DNA from: Sulfurovum indicum
GTDB lineage: Bacteria > Campylobacterota > Campylobacteria > Campylobacterales > Sulfurovaceae
DNA length: 64,000 nucleotides
Direction of reading: 5' to 3'
NCBI RefSeq assembly: GCF_014931715.1
Contig: NZ_CP063164.1
Coordinates: 1,364,001-1,428,000, forward strand
In this document: positions 19,872 through 29,533 of the stretch, one piece after another
How positions within the stretch are numbered: the stretch's first letter is position 1
Layout: every line of letters begins with the position of its first letter
Translations under genes and position numbers: made by a program
The notes under the pieces: generated by a model
Told to the model about the DNA's origin: nothing
Database searches by the model: none
What the model saw: only the letters and a program-made list of their open reading frames with translations

Positions 19872-20649
19872 TCTTCTCCCCCTCTTTTAGCTTGTCTGCA
19901 AATTTCTCTTTGGTATATTCGTTCTTGAAGAACTCCTCTACAAACGGATGGGTTGAGCGCAACACCTCTTCCAAAGGCCCCTGTGCAACGACCCGTTTGT
20001 CTGCCAGGACAGCCATACGATCGACAATATTGGAAATACTGTCAAGATCATGTGTGATCATAACAACGGTAATACCCAACATCTGTCGTAATTCTACAAT
20101 AAGTTTATCAAAATTACGCGCGCCGACAGGATCGAGTCCCGATGTAGGTTCATCCAAAAAGAGCAGCTTTGGCTCCATGGCAAGTGCACGGGCCAATGCA
20201 GCACGCTTGATCATCCCTCCGCTCAGTTCAGAAGGATAAAGCGCACCGACATGTGCATCAAGCCCTACCAGTGCAATCTTTGAACGTACCAGTCGGTCTC
20301 GCATTTTCTTGCTAATTTTCGTATATTCCTTAAGCTGTATTTCAATATTCTCGGCAACAGTCAACGAAGAGTAAAGCGCACCGAACTGGAAAAGTACACC
20401 CCACTGGGCACGTAACTTTTGAGCATCATCATAGCTGATCTTTGCAAGTTCATGCCCCAGTACTTTCATACTGCCTGCACTGGGCCGCATCAGCATGATC
20501 ATCTCTTTCATCAAAACCGATTTCCCTGCGCCGCTCTCTCCCAATATACCATAGATCTCGTTTTCATCTATATGCAAAGAGACACCGTCGTGGATGGTGC
20601 GCTCACCAAAACGTGTCACAATGTCTGTTGCCTCGATGACCGGACTCAT
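19861..20649 (-). CDS. mlaF: MlaF-like ABC transporter ATP-binding protein
   Basis: This is the ATPase of an Mla-type lipid transporter. In 262 residues it shows Walker A GESGAGKSVL (about 36), the signature LSGGMIKRAALARAL, Walker B LLFLDEPTSGLDPVGA and the H loop ITHDLDS. The SGGMIKR form of the signature is typical of the MlaF/Ttg2A family. It overlaps the permease gene by four bases (ATGA). Confidence 0.92.
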   Translation of the reverse strand: MSPVIEATDIVTRFGERTIHDGVSLHIDENEIYGILGESGAGKSVLMKEMIMLMRPSAGSMKVLGHELAKISYDDAQKLRAQWGVLFQFGALYSSLTVAENIEIQLKEYTKISKKMRDRLVRSKIALVGLDAHVGALYPSELSGGMIKRAALARALAMEPKLLFLDEPTSGLDPVGARNFDKLIVELRQMLGITVVMITHDLDSISNIVDRMAVLADKRVVAQGPLEEVLRSTHPFVEEFFKNEYTKEKFADKLKEGEKNVQ

Positions 20650-21749
20650 AGATCCAGCTCCGTATATATCACTGAGAAGAGTGCATCAAAGGCAATAACA
20701 AGGAAGATGGCGTTGACCACAGAAGCAGTTGTGTGCAAACCGATACTCTCTGTATTGTCAGAAACCTGAAACCCCCTGAAACAGCCAATAGATGCAATGG
20801 CAAAAGCAAAAACCGGTCCTTTGATAATACCCAGTATATAGTGTTTAACCTCCAATACTTCATAAAGCCTGCTGATAAACATATCGAAGGAAATATCAAG
20901 CTGCATTACGGAGGCGACCATACCTCCGAAGATCCCGACGATATCGGCAAAAAAGATCAATAGCGGCAGTGTGATCATCAAGGCAAAGATACGTGGCAAA
21001 ACCAGAAAATTATAGGGGTCGAATCCCATTGTCCGCATTGCCGAGATCTCCTCAGTGATCTTCATCGCACCGATTTCAGCAGTATAGGCAGAACCACTCC
21101 GTCCGGCTATAACGATCGCGGTGATCATAGGACCAAGCTCACGTACAATAGAGATACCCACTGTATCGACAATATAGATATCTGCACCGAATTTTGCCAA
21201 TTGGACTGCTCCCTGGTATGCGATGACCATTCCCACAAGAAACGAAGTCAGACCTATGATCATAAGTGCATTGAACCCGGAGTGGTAAATATGATAGACG
21301 GTCTCTTTGAAACGTATGTTCCCCGGGTGTCTGAGCTCATAGAAAAAAGTATAGGAGAGCTGTCCGAGAAAGGTGATGAAGTCTTTAATGTCACGAAGCA
21401 GTTCGACCGTTGCTTTTCCAAGCTCTTCAAGAAACCCCTCTTTTCTCGGCGGGATCTCTTCGACCATATGTTCCCGAAGCAGATCGTACATTTTTTTCTG
21501 ACTCTGGGTATATCCTACGATCTCAACACTGCCTTGAGACTGGAAATGTTTGAGATATTCGATAAAGAGCAATACACCTGAACTGTCAAAATCATTTACA
21601 CCGGAGAGATCCCATACGATACGTTTGGTCTGTGGTACCGTTCTCAACATCTCCTCGATCACCGGTACGGTCTGGAGTGTCCATTCTCCCTCTGCTTTAA
21701 GCTTAAGCTGATCCTGATCTTCCTGCCAAGTGATAAATTCCCTGTTCAT
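20646..21749 (-). CDS. mlaE: MlaE permease with N-terminal STAS domain
   Basis: The C-terminal two thirds is the MlaE permease (GRSGSAYTAEIGAMKITEEISAM, PRIFALMITLPLL), with five to six membrane helices. The first 100 residues form a STAS-like domain (RIVWDLSGVNDFDSSGVLLFIEYL), replacing the separate MlaB protein of E. coli. The fusion is a recognised variant. The frame is open to 21794, but that start overlaps the divergent speA promoter and has no ribosome site; I prefer the ATG at 21749, itself with only weak AAAG. It heads the four-gene operon. Confidence 0.88.
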   Translation of the reverse strand: MNREFITWQEDQDQLKLKAEGEWTLQTVPVIEEMLRTVPQTKRIVWDLSGVNDFDSSGVLLFIEYLKHFQSQGSVEIVGYTQSQKKMYDLLREHMVEEIPPRKEGFLEELGKATVELLRDIKDFITFLGQLSYTFFYELRHPGNIRFKETVYHIYHSGFNALMIIGLTSFLVGMVIAYQGAVQLAKFGADIYIVDTVGISIVRELGPMITAIVIAGRSGSAYTAEIGAMKITEEISAMRTMGFDPYNFLVLPRIFALMITLPLLIFFADIVGIFGGMVASVMQLDISFDMFISRLYEVLEVKHYILGIIKGPVFAFAIASIGCFRGFQVSDNTESIGLHTTASVVNAIFLVIAFDALFSVIYTELDL

Positions 21750-21785
21750 ATCTTTAATTATAGGTAAGATTAGATTAAGTTTTGG

Positions 21786-21791
21786 TATAAT
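21786..21791 (+). promoter_or_regulatory. -10 box of speA
   Basis: TATAAT lies 29 bases before the chosen ATG of speA in the short divergent region shared with the Mla-like operon. No -35 hexamer is clear. Confidence 0.55.
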
Positions 21792-21819
21792 CATTGTAAA
21801 TTAGACTTTGAGGCATGGT

Positions 21820-23700
21820 ATGAAGAACTTCGGCTTGAGTATTTGGGGAGATGACAACTTTGTGATCGATGGCGAGACCATCAATATAAATTACGCGTCA
21901 AAACCCTCACTGCTGCAGATTACACAGGATATCAGGGAAAAAGGCTACAAGGGTCCTCTGCTTCTCCGTTTCCCGCATCTGATCCAGAAACAGATCTCCA
22001 CACTTTTCAAAACCTTCGAAAAAGCAAAAAAAGAGTTTGACTATCAGGGCAGTTTTCATGCTGTTTTCCCTCTCAAGGTCAACCAGTTCCCCAATTTCGT
22101 CCATTCACTCATGGAAGTTTCCGACGGATACAATTACGGACTTGAAGCAGGAAGCAAAGCAGAACTGATCATCGCTATGGCAAAAACCCCTATCGGAGCC
22201 CCTATCACTGTCAACGGATTTAAAGACAAAGAGATGATCTCCTTGTGTTTTATTGCAGCCAAAATGGGGCATAATATTACTGTGACCATCGAAGGGCTGG
22301 GAGAACTTGAAACGATCATTCAAGTCAACAAAGAGTTCAACGACAAAGCGGAAAACCCTATCAGTCCGAAGATCGGTGTACGTATAAGGCTGCACAGTTC
22401 AGGTATCGGTATCTGGGCAAAAAGCGGCGGCTACTCCTCCAAATTCGGCCTCACTTCTACCGAATTGCTTGAAGCCTATGAAATGCTTAAAGCCAACACT
22501 CTCCTGCACAAACTCTGGATGATCCATTTTCATATCGGTTCCCAGATGGGCGACATCGCACCGCTTAAAAAAGCTCTCAGAGAGGCAGGAAACATCTATA
22601 CAGACCTGAAAAAAAGAGGTGCAAATGCACTGGGAGCCATTAATATCGGAGGGGGACTTGCCGTTGAGTACTCACAGCATACACATAGCCAGGAACGCAA
22701 CTACTCCCTTCTTGAATTTGCCAATGATGTTGTCTACCTGATGCAGGAGATCTCCAAACGCAAAGGGGTCGACGAACCCGATATCTTTACAGAGTCCGGC
22801 CGTTATATCGCTGCATCACACTCTGTACTTGTTGCACCGGTACTTGAACTCTTTTCCCAGGAGTATACAGAAAAAGGATTACGTTTAAAAAAGAAAAACC
22901 CACCGCTTATTGAGGAGCTTTATGATCTCTATAACAATATCAAACGAAAAAATGCAAGAGAGTATCTCCACGATGCGCTTGATCATATGGAGAGTCTCTT
23001 AACGCTCTTTGATCTGGGGTACATTGACCTTGAAGACCGTTCCAATACCGAAATTCTCGTCAACCTCATTATCAAAAGATCGATCGCCCTGCTTAAAAAT
23101 GAAGGAACGGACGAACTGAAAAAACTTCAGGATCGGATACAGGAGAAATATCTGGTCAACTTTTCAGCATTCCAGTCCCTGCCGGACTTCTGGGGACTTG
23201 CACAACACTTTCCTATTGTCCCGCTGGACAAGCTCGATGAAAAACCGAGCAATCCTGCAAGCATCTGGGATATTACCTGTGACAGTGACGGAGAGATCGG
23301 TTTCAACCGGGAACTGCCGCTCTATCTGCATGACATTGATATCTCTACAGAAGAGTATTTCATAGGGTTTTTCCTTACCGGTGCCTACCAGGAGGTATTG
23401 GGCATGAAACACAATCTCTTTACACACCCCACAGAAGCCGTGATCAGTTTCGATGAAGACGGCAACTATGTGATCGATAAACTGATAGAGGCACAGAATC
23501 TCATGGATGTACTTGAAGATCTGGAGTACGATACCAATATCATCGACAAAGCGCTTAAATACCGTATCGAAGAGTCTGAAAAGATCTCTTTGGAAGAGAA
23601 ACGGGAACTTTTGGGAAAACTTTATCTCTATTTAAGTGAAAACAGTTATCTTAAAACCATTCAAGCTATCAGTGAAAGTAATCAAGGAGTCCAAGCGTGA
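21820..23700 (+). CDS. speA: Biosynthetic arginine decarboxylase
   Basis: SpeA converts arginine to agmatine, the first step of putrescine and spermidine synthesis. The protein (about 626 residues, family 630-660) has the PLP lysine in AVFPLKVNQ, the glycine-rich phosphate site [12 protein letters not shown] and the C-terminal SWDIT-like [12 protein letters not shown]. The ATG at 21820 follows GAGG; the TTG four codons earlier is less likely. It overlaps cysE by GTGA. A later polyamine gene lies at 29534-30754. Confidence 0.95.
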   Translation: MKNFGLSIWGDDNFVIDGETININYASKPSLLQITQDIREKGYKGPLLLRFPHLIQKQISTLFKTFEKAKKEFDYQGSFHAVFPLKVNQFPNFVHSLMEVSDGYNYGLEAGSKAELIIAMAKTPIGAPITVNGFKDKEMISLCFIAAKMGHNITVTIEGLGELETIIQVNKEFNDKAENPISPKIGVRIRLHSSGIGIWAKSGGYSSKFGLTSTELLEAYEMLKANTLLHKLWMIHFHIGSQMGDIAPLKKALREAGNIYTDLKKRGANALGAINIGGGLAVEYSQHTHSQERNYSLLEFANDVVYLMQEISKRKGVDEPDIFTESGRYIAASHSVLVAPVLELFSQEYTEKGLRLKKKNPPLIEELYDLYNNIKRKNAREYLHDALDHMESLLTLFDLGYIDLEDRSNTEILVNLIIKRSIALLKNEGTDELKKLQDRIQEKYLVNFSAFQSLPDFWGLAQHFPIVPLDKLDEKPSNPASIWDITCDSDGEIGFNRELPLYLHDIDISTEEYFIGFFLTGAYQEVLGMKHNLFTHPTEAVISFDEDGNYVIDKLIEAQNLMDVLEDLEYDTNIIDKALKYRIEESEKISLEEKRELLGKLYLYLSENSYLKTIQAISESNQGVQA

Positions 23701-24398
23701 ATGTTTTCAAACTGATCAAAGAGGATTTTGCCAATGTCAAACGCAATGATCCTGCACTTCATTCCACTTTTGAACTTTTTTTCAATTATCCTGGTCTTTG
23801 GGCGCTTATGTTCCATCGTATCGCACACTGGTTCTACGGCAAAGGCCTGCGTTTCATCCCGCGACTGATCTCAGCGATCGGAATGTTCCTGACGATGATA
23901 GATATTCACCCTGCCGCAAAATTCGGACGCAGGGTTTTCATAGACCATGGAGTAGGAGTTGTCATCGGAGAGACTGCGATCATCGGTGATGATGTTCTCA
24001 TCTATCAGCAGGTAACGTTGGGCGGTGTAAGTACCACCAAAGGGAAACGGCACCCTACACTGGGGAACAATGTCGTTATCGGTGCAGGTTCCAAGGTACT
24101 TGGGAACATCACCATAGGGGAGAACTCCAAGGTTGGAGCAAACTCCGTTGTGGTCAAGGATGTACCGCCCAACTCTACAGCCATCGGCATCCCTGCGCGT
24201 GTCCTTAAACGCGGCTATGACAAAAGCCCGCTCAGTCATGACAAGATTCCCGATGTCAACAAAGAGATATTTGAGTATCTTCTCAGACGTATCGAAGTCC
24301 TTGAAGCAGCACTTCCCAAAACCAAACAGGAAAAGATCAAAGAAAAAGACCATGAGCTTGAAGAGCTGTATGACAACTTCATCCATTCAATGGATTGA
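23697..24398 (+). CDS. cysE: Serine O-acetyltransferase
   Basis: CysE acetylates serine, committing it to cysteine synthesis. The 233-residue protein has an N-terminal helical domain and a left-handed beta-helix of hexapeptide repeats ([34 protein letters not shown]) with the active-site histidines. The start is GTG overlapping the speA stop, after AAGGAG. Its carboxyl end is charged and helical. Cysteine supply also feeds Fe-S assembly. Confidence 0.95.
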   Translation: MNVFKLIKEDFANVKRNDPALHSTFELFFNYPGLWALMFHRIAHWFYGKGLRFIPRLISAIGMFLTMIDIHPAAKFGRRVFIDHGVGVVIGETAIIGDDVLIYQQVTLGGVSTTKGKRHPTLGNNVVIGAGSKVLGNITIGENSKVGANSVVVKDVPPNSTAIGIPARVLKRGYDKSPLSHDKIPDVNKEIFEYLLRRIEVLEAALPKTKQEKIKEKDHELEELYDNFIHSMD

Positions 24399-24520
24399 TC
24401 CACATCCAAGGCAGGACAACAGTAAAAGATACTCTCTCTGATATGATACAAAATACACCATTTATACCATAGTCTCTCCCTTTGGTCTGCCATTTTAGTC
24501 CCTTGTCAAGCACTTTTAGT

Positions 24521-24526
24521 TATAAT
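24521..24526 (+). promoter_or_regulatory. -10 box of the aminotransferase gene
   Basis: TATAAT stands 32 bases before the ATG at 24558. A TTGTCA occurs upstream, but only 12 bases away, too close for a normal -35. Confidence 0.5.
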
Positions 24527-24557
24527 ATTTATCATTTTTTTTACTAAAGGTTTTTGT

Positions 24558-25733
24558 ATGTTGTTATCAGACCGTATTCAGACACTGTCACCGTCACTTA
24601 CCATCGCCATCTCATCTTTGGCAAGGGACCTTAAAGCCCAGGGCAAAGATGTCCTTTCGTTCTCAGCAGGAGAACCGGACTTTGGAACACCACAGCGCAT
24701 CAAAGATGAAGCGATCAAAGCGATCAATGAAGGCTTCACCCAATATACTGCCGTTCCCGGCATCCCTGAGCTTCTTGAAGCGGTTGCTGCCAAACTCAAA
24801 AGAGACAACGATCTTGAGTATGCTCCTTCCGACATTATTGTCAGTAACGGTGCGAAACAGTCTCTTTTCAATCTCTTCCAGGCAACACTGAACCCTGGTG
24901 ATGAAGTGATCATCCCTGCCCCGTACTGGGTAACCTACCCTGAACTTGTCAAATATGCCGGTGCCATACCGGTAATCATTGATACCAATGAGATCAACGG
25001 ATTCAAGATCACAGCAGAACAACTCAAAGCAGCCATTACCACAAAAACGAAAATGCTCATCCTCACTTCTCCGTCCAACCCGACAGGTTCTGTCTACAGC
25101 AAAGAGGAGCTGGAGGCTTTGGCTGAAGTACTGAAAGAGACCGAGATCATCGTTGCATCGGACGAGATGTATGAAAAGCTGGTTTACGGTATCGACTTTA
25201 CTGCAACAGCAGGCATTTCTGAAGATATGTACCAAAGAACCGTCACCATCAACGGTCTGAGCAAATCTGTAGCGATGACAGGATGGCGGTTCGGATATCT
25301 GGCAAGTCCGAAAAAAGAGCTTATTGCCGCTATGAACAAACTCCAGAGCCAAAGTACTTCCAACATCAACTCCATCACACAAAAAGCGGCGATCCCTGCT
25401 TTACTTGGTGAAGTAGATGATGAAATAGAGATGATGAGGGAAGCCTTTGAAAAACGTGCCCAGGAAGCGGTCAGACTCTTCAATGAGGTAGACGGACTCT
25501 CTGTGATTGCACCGCAGGGGGCATTTTACCTCTTTGTGAATATCAAAGATATCTCAAATGACTCTATAGAGTTCTGTAAAGAGTTGCTTCAGGAAACCGG
25601 TGTTGCCGTTGTTCCAGGTATCGGCTTTGGAAGCGAGGGCTACTTCAGATTCTCCTTTGCAACCGATATCACTACCATACGCGAAGGTATCCGACGTATC
25701 GAGAAGTTCGTCAAGCAGAAAAAACAGGCCTGA
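24558..25733 (+). CDS. aspC: Class I/II aspartate-type aminotransferase
   Basis: A 391-residue PLP enzyme that probably transaminates aspartate and oxaloacetate. SAGEPDFGTP near residue 36, SNGAKQSL, LTSPSNPTGSVYS, and the PLP-lysine motif NGLSKSVAMTGWRFGY are those of subgroup I-gamma aspartate aminotransferases. Prephenate or other amino-acid activity cannot be excluded by sequence. It has its own promoter and is followed by the patatin gene on the same strand after 57 bases. Confidence 0.9.
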   Translation: MLLSDRIQTLSPSLTIAISSLARDLKAQGKDVLSFSAGEPDFGTPQRIKDEAIKAINEGFTQYTAVPGIPELLEAVAAKLKRDNDLEYAPSDIIVSNGAKQSLFNLFQATLNPGDEVIIPAPYWVTYPELVKYAGAIPVIIDTNEINGFKITAEQLKAAITTKTKMLILTSPSNPTGSVYSKEELEALAEVLKETEIIVASDEMYEKLVYGIDFTATAGISEDMYQRTVTINGLSKSVAMTGWRFGYLASPKKELIAAMNKLQSQSTSNINSITQKAAIPALLGEVDDEIEMMREAFEKRAQEAVRLFNEVDGLSVIAPQGAFYLFVNIKDISNDSIEFCKELLQETGVAVVPGIGFGSEGYFRFSFATDITTIREGIRRIEKFVKQKKQA

Positions 25734-25790
25734 TACACTTTTTCAACGGCAGCTCTCCTGCCGTTCCCCTCTCATCAAAGGATCCTTTCC

Positions 25791-27887
25791 ATGAGACTTT
25801 TCCCAAAACCCCTTATTCTCTCTTCTCTTTTGCTCTTTGCCCCGCTTTCTGCAGAAACTGCCGGAAACGAACAGGTCGACTTCTCTATGGTCATCAGCGG
25901 AGGTGTCAGTCTGGGCGCCTATGAGTCAGGCTACAACTGGGCAATGGTCAAAGCACTGGGAGAGATCAGGCACTCTCCAAAATGGAATATCGATCCGGTA
26001 CTCCGCTCTGTAGCAGGTGCCTCTGCAGGATCGATCAATGCCCTGCTTACTGCTGCCTACTGGTGCCAAAAAGAGTCTGTTCCCTATCAGAACACGGTCG
26101 AAGAGAACCTTTTTTATGAAACATGGGTGAATCTTGGTCTGGAAAACCTCATCATCAAAGGAAATGATCCGGAGAACAAAAGCACGCTCTTCAGCCGCAG
26201 GGTCCTGCGGGAGAAGGCAGAAAATATCATGCAGTATCTGGAGAAACCCATTTTCCGTGAGGGATGCGAAGTACCTATGGGGTTTGCCGTGACCAAGGTC
26301 ACACCGATCATCGAAGAGTTCCAGGGCATCAAAATCAAAAATCAGAACTTCTCTGTCCCGTTTGACTTTACAGTCAAAAAAGGAAAGGTGGTCATAGAGA
26401 ACAAACTGATGCCCAAAGAGAGTACCAGTTTCTACCTCTCCATCCCCGGCATTGAGAAAGACCACAGAAAGATCACAGATGTACTCTTTGCCTCATCAGC
26501 CTTTCCCGGTGCTTTTCAGCAAGTGAAACTGCACTACGAGTATAAAGGAAAAGTGCGTCACAGTTACTTCATAGATGGGGGAGCATACGATAACATCCCT
26601 CTGGGGCTGGCTACGGAACTGAACCCCAAAGCAGATCTCTTTTTATTCATGGACCCAAACAATATGCGTAAAGAGGCGCCTCTGCCTGAAGATGAAGAGG
26701 AGAAACCACCCATAGGTTTCTTTGCATCAAGTGCCGGAACACTCTCCTCGTCAGTTGAGATATTTCAGCAGATGAAACTATACCAGGCGATCAACCGCTA
26801 TTTTAGAGGACATCCCGAACGAAAACTGATACTCTCTTCACGCTACCACCCTCTTACTGCCGGCTTTCTTGAGCACTTCGGTGCCTTTCTGGACAAGAAC
26901 TTCCGCCTCTACGATTATCATGTCGGTGTCTACGATGCCGTCTACCAGCTTGCTGCAAAACTGAGAAAGAAAGGCTTCTTCCCGCATCTCTCCCAGACAG
27001 AGGTCATGGACAAGATCATGCAGAAGCTTGAAATAGACAAGAGCAAAGAGGCTTACACTGCCTATAAGTTCTTCAAGGCAACAGAGTTCAAAAAGACAAA
27101 ACCGGAGAAGAACAACCGCTACGCTGCGATCTATTACGCCTTTGACCTGAAAACAGCCGACAGCAAGCGCTACACATCAGAGGCATTCAAACAGTTCCTC
27201 TCCAGACTGGACATGCGTTACCTGCCAATCAAAAAAGGCTCTTTCCTCTACTATGCCAGAAAAGATACTGAACACTGGTACAACCGCCCTTTACGCTACC
27301 TTGTCAACCGTATTACCTATCTGGAGAACGAACGTGCCAAAGTCTATCCCGATTACAGATCCACAGCAAAAGTATTGGGAATAGGTGCATGGCTTGTCTC
27401 AGATATGCTCAAAGAGAAGGACGGCTGGAATATCCTGCCGATCAATGTACCTGATGTTCCTGCCCAAAAGCACTTCAGAAATGCTCTCAGACTCATCCCG
27501 ACCGAGTTCTCCACCGATACGGTCAACGGAGGCTTCTCTTTCGCCTATGAAGGCTACTGGTACCACAAAATGGCACTCCTTGACGGTCTGGACTTCAAAG
27601 CCTCCTATAATGTACATGATGAGGGTGGAGACTTTATACGTTTTGATTCCGATCTCTTTACAGAGTATAACGACTTTCTAAAGGCAGGGGCGGGACTCAG
27701 TCTATTCGGGAATCTTGAAGGTGCTTTCTACGAGCGTGATACCGCTTATGGGACCAATCTCTATATCGATGTCATGGATATCTTCAGAATGACCTATGTC
27801 AGACGGCATGGAGATGTTCAGAACAATGACTATTTCTATCTGGGTATTGAGAATATTCCCAGTCTCATCTATTGGCTGAGCCGATAA
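25791..27887 (+). CDS. Secreted patatin-like phospholipase
   Basis: The 698-residue protein has a signal peptide (LILSSLLLFAPLSAET). Its patatin domain shows the oxyanion hole SGGVSLGAYE near residue 42, the catalytic serine in GASAGS near 75 and the Asp in IDGGAYDN near 262. These form a Ser-Asp lipase dyad. A long helical segment follows, and the last 160 residues are rich in aromatic, alternating strands (for example GAFYERDTAYGTNLYIDV), suggesting an outer-membrane beta region. A PlpD-like (type Vd) autotransporter is possible, but the barrel part looks short. AAGGATCC precedes the ATG. Confidence 0.85.
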   Translation: MRLFPKPLILSSLLLFAPLSAETAGNEQVDFSMVISGGVSLGAYESGYNWAMVKALGEIRHSPKWNIDPVLRSVAGASAGSINALLTAAYWCQKESVPYQNTVEENLFYETWVNLGLENLIIKGNDPENKSTLFSRRVLREKAENIMQYLEKPIFREGCEVPMGFAVTKVTPIIEEFQGIKIKNQNFSVPFDFTVKKGKVVIENKLMPKESTSFYLSIPGIEKDHRKITDVLFASSAFPGAFQQVKLHYEYKGKVRHSYFIDGGAYDNIPLGLATELNPKADLFLFMDPNNMRKEAPLPEDEEEKPPIGFFASSAGTLSSSVEIFQQMKLYQAINRYFRGHPERKLILSSRYHPLTAGFLEHFGAFLDKNFRLYDYHVGVYDAVYQLAAKLRKKGFFPHLSQTEVMDKIMQKLEIDKSKEAYTAYKFFKATEFKKTKPEKNNRYAAIYYAFDLKTADSKRYTSEAFKQFLSRLDMRYLPIKKGSFLYYARKDTEHWYNRPLRYLVNRITYLENERAKVYPDYRSTAKVLGIGAWLVSDMLKEKDGWNILPINVPDVPAQKHFRNALRLIPTEFSTDTVNGGFSFAYEGYWYHKMALLDGLDFKASYNVHDEGGDFIRFDSDLFTEYNDFLKAGAGLSLFGNLEGAFYERDTAYGTNLYIDVMDIFRMTYVRRHGDVQNNDYFYLGIENIPSLIYWLSR

Positions 27888-27891
27888 TCTC

Positions 27892-28446
27892 CTATCGTTT
27901 TTTTGTCATTTTCTCCATTCCAAACCATACGGCACCAATAATGGAGAAGAGTACCAAGGGAGCGATCCACGGTTTCTCTTTGATCACACCGAAAAGTGCA
28001 ATGATCGTTTCACTGGCAAAATAGGCACTCAGGCCAATCGTAAGTACAAAAATAACCGAAGCGAATATATTGAAGAAGACAAACTTTTTGAAGTCATACT
28101 TTGCCAATGCCATGGAAAGCGGTACCAGTGTCTTTACTCCGTAGATGAACTTCTGTATGAAGATCGCCGCAACACCATACTTTCGCATGATCAGTGTAGC
28201 AAGCGCCAGTTTCCGCTTATGCTTGGCAAAATAGGGCTGTATCTCCTTTTTCTGGTACTTTCCCAGATAAAAAAGAAAATTGTCTCCCATAAAATTCGCT
28301 ATGGCCGCAACTGTCAGAGCCATTGCCAGATCCATATGTCCCATATAGGAAAATACCCCTGCTGCCGCCACAATAAAAAAAGAACCGCCAAAAGAGAAAA
28401 AGGCAACCGCTAAATATCCCCAGGTCTCCAGTGAAGAAAAATCCAT
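27892..28446 (-). CDS. DedA family membrane protein
   Basis: The 184-residue protein has about five hydrophobic segments and the DedA/SNARE-associated signature around GGSFFIVAAAG and FGVAAIFIQKFIYGVKTLVPLSMA. The family includes undecaprenyl-phosphate and phospholipid flippases; the substrate of this member is unknown. It ends four bases from the patatin gene (convergent), with no room for a separate terminator. Confidence 0.85.
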   Translation of the reverse strand: MDFSSLETWGYLAVAFFSFGGSFFIVAAAGVFSYMGHMDLAMALTVAAIANFMGDNFLFYLGKYQKKEIQPYFAKHKRKLALATLIMRKYGVAAIFIQKFIYGVKTLVPLSMALAKYDFKKFVFFNIFASVIFVLTIGLSAYFASETIIALFGVIKEKPWIAPLVLFSIIGAVWFGMEKMTKKR

Positions 28447-28554
28447 ATATATATCCTAAGTTTAAGTTGGCAAAATCATACCAAAACATTATTAACACAC
28501 GATCGATCATCACGTTTGCGCCTTCTGCTAAACACTATCACTGTCTCTATGCGC

Positions 28555-28568
28555 TATAATCACATTTA
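28555..28568 (+). promoter_or_regulatory. Promoter suggesting a leaderless transcript
   Basis: TATAAT (28555-28560) ends seven bases before the ATG at 28568 and there is no Shine-Dalgarno. If this -10 is used, transcription begins at or next to the start codon. Confidence 0.4.
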
Positions 28569-29491
28569 TGTTAAGTACACTGCTCTCTATCATATTTGTA
28601 TATGTATTCATACTGCTTGGCTATCTTGCCAAACGGATCTTCAAAGAAGATATGCATACCAAAACACTGACCCTGATGTCTGTTTACTTTCTCCAGCCCT
28701 TTGTCACAGTCTGGGGATTCAGTACAGCAAAACTGCATACAGAACATATTTTTGTACCGCTTCTCTATCTGGCGATCATTTTTGTACTCCTTTTGCCAAC
28801 CATCGCCCTCGGCAAACTCATATTTACAGATATTAAAGAGCGTGCTATCTTCTCAATAGCAGGTTTTGTCGGCAATACAGGCAATATAGGTATCCCTCTT
28901 GGTATTGCACTTTTCGGGGAACAGAGTGTCATCTATACCACACTTATCAACATTGCCAATGTTTTTGTGGTCTACATTATCGGTGTCTACATCTACTCAC
29001 GTGGTTCCTTCAGTGTCAAAGCTTCTCTTCTGAATATTATAAAGATACCGATCATCCCCGCTTCAATGATTGCAATATTTATAAATATTAACAATATTGA
29101 CCTCACGCCTCAGCTGGAAGAGTTCTTTAAAATGGGAGCTTATGCCGGTATTGTTCTGCAGCTCTTTTTACTGGGAACGTTTCTTCAGGGCATCAGGGTA
29201 CATGAGCTCCATTCCAGACTCTTTGTCGGTACGATGACCCAGAAGTTTTTCATTGTCCCCCTCTTTACTGCGGTCGTTCTGCACTTTACTGATTTGCCGC
29301 CGATGGTACAGGGGGTACTTTTCATGGAGATGATGGTACCGCTTGCCGTTGCCAATATCAACCTTGCCTCTCTCTATGACTGCCGTCCCAAAGATGTGAC
29401 CTCTCTGATCCTCATCAGTACCCTTCTCTTTCTCCCTATTCTTTTCATATTGACAAATATTATACCCTTTTTCTATCCTTCTCTGCATTAG
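28568..29491 (+). CDS. AEC family transporter (auxin efflux carrier-like)
   Basis: The 307-residue protein has about ten membrane helices in two inverted halves separated near residue 150, and GNTGNIGIPLGIALFG, the conserved N-terminal half motif of the family. Bacterial members export or import small organic acids such as malate or malonate; the substrate here is unknown. The start at 28568 is needed for the first helix. It has no ribosome site and lies just after a -10 box. Confidence 0.86.
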   Translation: MLSTLLSIIFVYVFILLGYLAKRIFKEDMHTKTLTLMSVYFLQPFVTVWGFSTAKLHTEHIFVPLLYLAIIFVLLLPTIALGKLIFTDIKERAIFSIAGFVGNTGNIGIPLGIALFGEQSVIYTTLINIANVFVVYIIGVYIYSRGSFSVKASLLNIIKIPIIPASMIAIFININNIDLTPQLEEFFKMGAYAGIVLQLFLLGTFLQGIRVHELHSRLFVGTMTQKFFIVPLFTAVVLHFTDLPPMVQGVLFMEMMVPLAVANINLASLYDCRPKDVTSLILISTLLFLPILFILTNIIPFFYPSLH

Positions 29492-29533
29492 TTTGTGGTA
29501 CAATAATTCCACTATTTTTCAAGGAGCTTTTCT

